A DNA stretch of 6,549 nt from positions 1 to 6,549 of the forward strand of contig JAJXUS010000119.1 in NCBI GenBank assembly GCA_021782675.1, written 5' to 3'. The notes below the pieces were generated by a model, which was not told where the DNA came from, did not search any database, and saw nothing but the letters and a program-made list of their open reading frames with translations. Made by a program: the position numbers and the translations under genes. Shown in pieces: positions 6,003 through 6,549 of this stretch. This DNA is from Acidobacteriota bacterium (GTDB lineage: Bacteria; Acidobacteriota; Terriglobia; Terriglobales; Acidobacteriaceae). Each line of letters opens with the position of its first letter. Position 1 is the first letter of the stretch.

Positions 6003-6549
6003 TCATGAATCCAACGGGTCGATCTTCAGCCCAATCCGCTTCAAAAGCGATCGCACCGTATGTCCCCTCAAGCTTCGGCTCTCGTTATGACGATAGATGA
6101 CAATGCCGGGGACTATCAGTTTGACTTCGGTTCCCGAAGAGGCAGAGGTCGCAATTGTCAATTTGGACCTGATACGCTCCGCCCGCTCTCGCATCCCCTG
6201 GATGCCGAAGTGTTCTTGTTTGCCTTTGTTTACGGTGTTCGGATCCATCCCGACGCCGTTATCCCTTACGCTCATGGTGAGGTCTTCCGCATATTTAAGG
6301 TTGATTTGAAGACGGGAGGCCTGCGAGTGAGCGCACGCGTTACGGATAGCCTCATATCCGATCCGGAAGACCTCATCGCGAACAACAGGATGCATCTCGC
6401 TGACTTCGCCGGCAACGGATAATGAGGCCTGCAGCACAGTTTGTCTGCTGCATTCGTCGATCGAACGCCGGAAGGCATCGGCCAGATCGTTTGTTTCAGC
6501 GGTCGATGTGCGCAACGAGTTCAGCGCTCTTCGGCCCGCCGCCGTTGCC
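6003..6549 (-). CDS. Sensor histidine kinase, NarL/LiaS type (C-terminal part; 5' end outside window)
   Basis: C-terminal 181 residues of a two-component sensor kinase. The frame stays open to the right edge, so the sensor and phosphoacceptor-His region are missing; the TTG at 6513-6515 is an internal Leu codon. GRRALNSLRTSTAETNDLA matches the end of a HisKA_3 dimerisation helix. The HATPase_c domain follows with the N box EAIRNACAH (Asn at 6339-6341), the D box DNGVGMD (Asp at 6261-6263), and the G region HFGIQGMRERAERI starting near 6212, then SSGTEVKLIVPG. This ordering and the VPGIVIYR ending resemble Acidobacteriota kinases that carry a periplasmic Reg_prop/Y_Y_Y propeller, which would make the full protein about 1,000 residues; that part is inference. 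A basic tail of ~30 residues follows the ATPase domain. The gene is convergent with the receptor, 169 bp apart. No response regulator and no terminator of its own were seen. Confidence 0.9.
   Translation of the reverse strand, partial: ATAAGRRALNSLRTSTAETNDLADAFRRSIDECSRQTVLQASLSVAGEVSEMHPVVRDEVFRIGYEAIRNACAHSQASRLQINLKYAEDLTMSVRDNGVGMDPNTVNKGKQEHFGIQGMRERAERIRSKLTIATSASSGTEVKLIVPGIVIYRHNESRSLRGHTVRSLLKRIGLKIDPLDS

Noticed and set aside
5908..6090. 60-residue plus-strand frame after the receptor terminator
   Set aside because: It begins next to the terminator T-tract, has no good ribosome binding site, and its end overlaps the kinase coding sequence in antisense.
6060..6422. 120-residue plus-strand frame opposite the histidine kinase
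   Set aside because: The minus strand encodes the full N, D and G boxes of a HATPase_c domain here, so the plus-strand frame is a shadow.
1..6549. CRISPR arrays, tRNA or rRNA genes, insertion sequences, phage or defence genes
   Set aside because: No regularly spaced repeats, tRNA-like folds, transposase motifs or defence-system domains were seen. All four genes are conventional metabolic, transport or signalling genes.

Overview
The window looks like chromosomal DNA from an Acidobacteriota member, most likely of the class Terriglobia. The main reason is the largest gene. It encodes a roughly 1,185-residue outer-membrane receptor with an N-terminal carboxypeptidase-regulatory-like domain, a TonB plug and an Oar-like beta-barrel, a type that is strongly expanded in that phylum. 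The C-terminal half of a NarL/LiaS-type histidine kinase at the right edge, and the moderately GC-rich composition, fit this. The assignment rests on recognising protein families by eye, not on a database search.

Layout, left to right. (1) 1-809, plus strand: a BadF/BadG/BcrA/BcrD-family sugar kinase, most like N-acetylglucosamine kinase, with its N-terminus cut by the window edge. (2) 793-1968, minus strand: complete nagA, N-acetylglucosamine-6-phosphate deacetylase, convergent with the kinase and overlapping its 3' end by 17 bp. (3) 1969-2275: a 307-bp divergent intergenic region holding nested inverted repeats and a candidate promoter. (4) 2276-5833, plus strand: the TonB-dependent receptor. 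(5) 5834-6002: a 3' region with two tandem hairpins, the second a clear intrinsic terminator. (6) 6003 to the right edge, minus strand: the C-terminal part of a sensor histidine kinase.

The first two genes make a coherent pair. The kinase would turn GlcNAc into GlcNAc-6-phosphate, and NagA would deacetylate that to glucosamine-6-phosphate for glycolysis or wall synthesis, as in chitin use or cell-wall recycling. The receptor is transcribed divergently from nagA, so it could import a related oligosaccharide. Its substrate cannot be read from the sequence, so that link is inference. The histidine kinase lies beyond a terminator in the opposite orientation and need not be connected.

The coding content is ordinary for this phylum. 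The most unusual signal is non-coding: two nested perfect inverted repeats (8 bp outside, 9 bp inside) between 2176 and 2256. They end just upstream of the receptor's ribosome binding site, and a further near-copy of the inner arm lies at 2134-2142. This could be an RNA leader, an operator, or a small palindromic repeat element.
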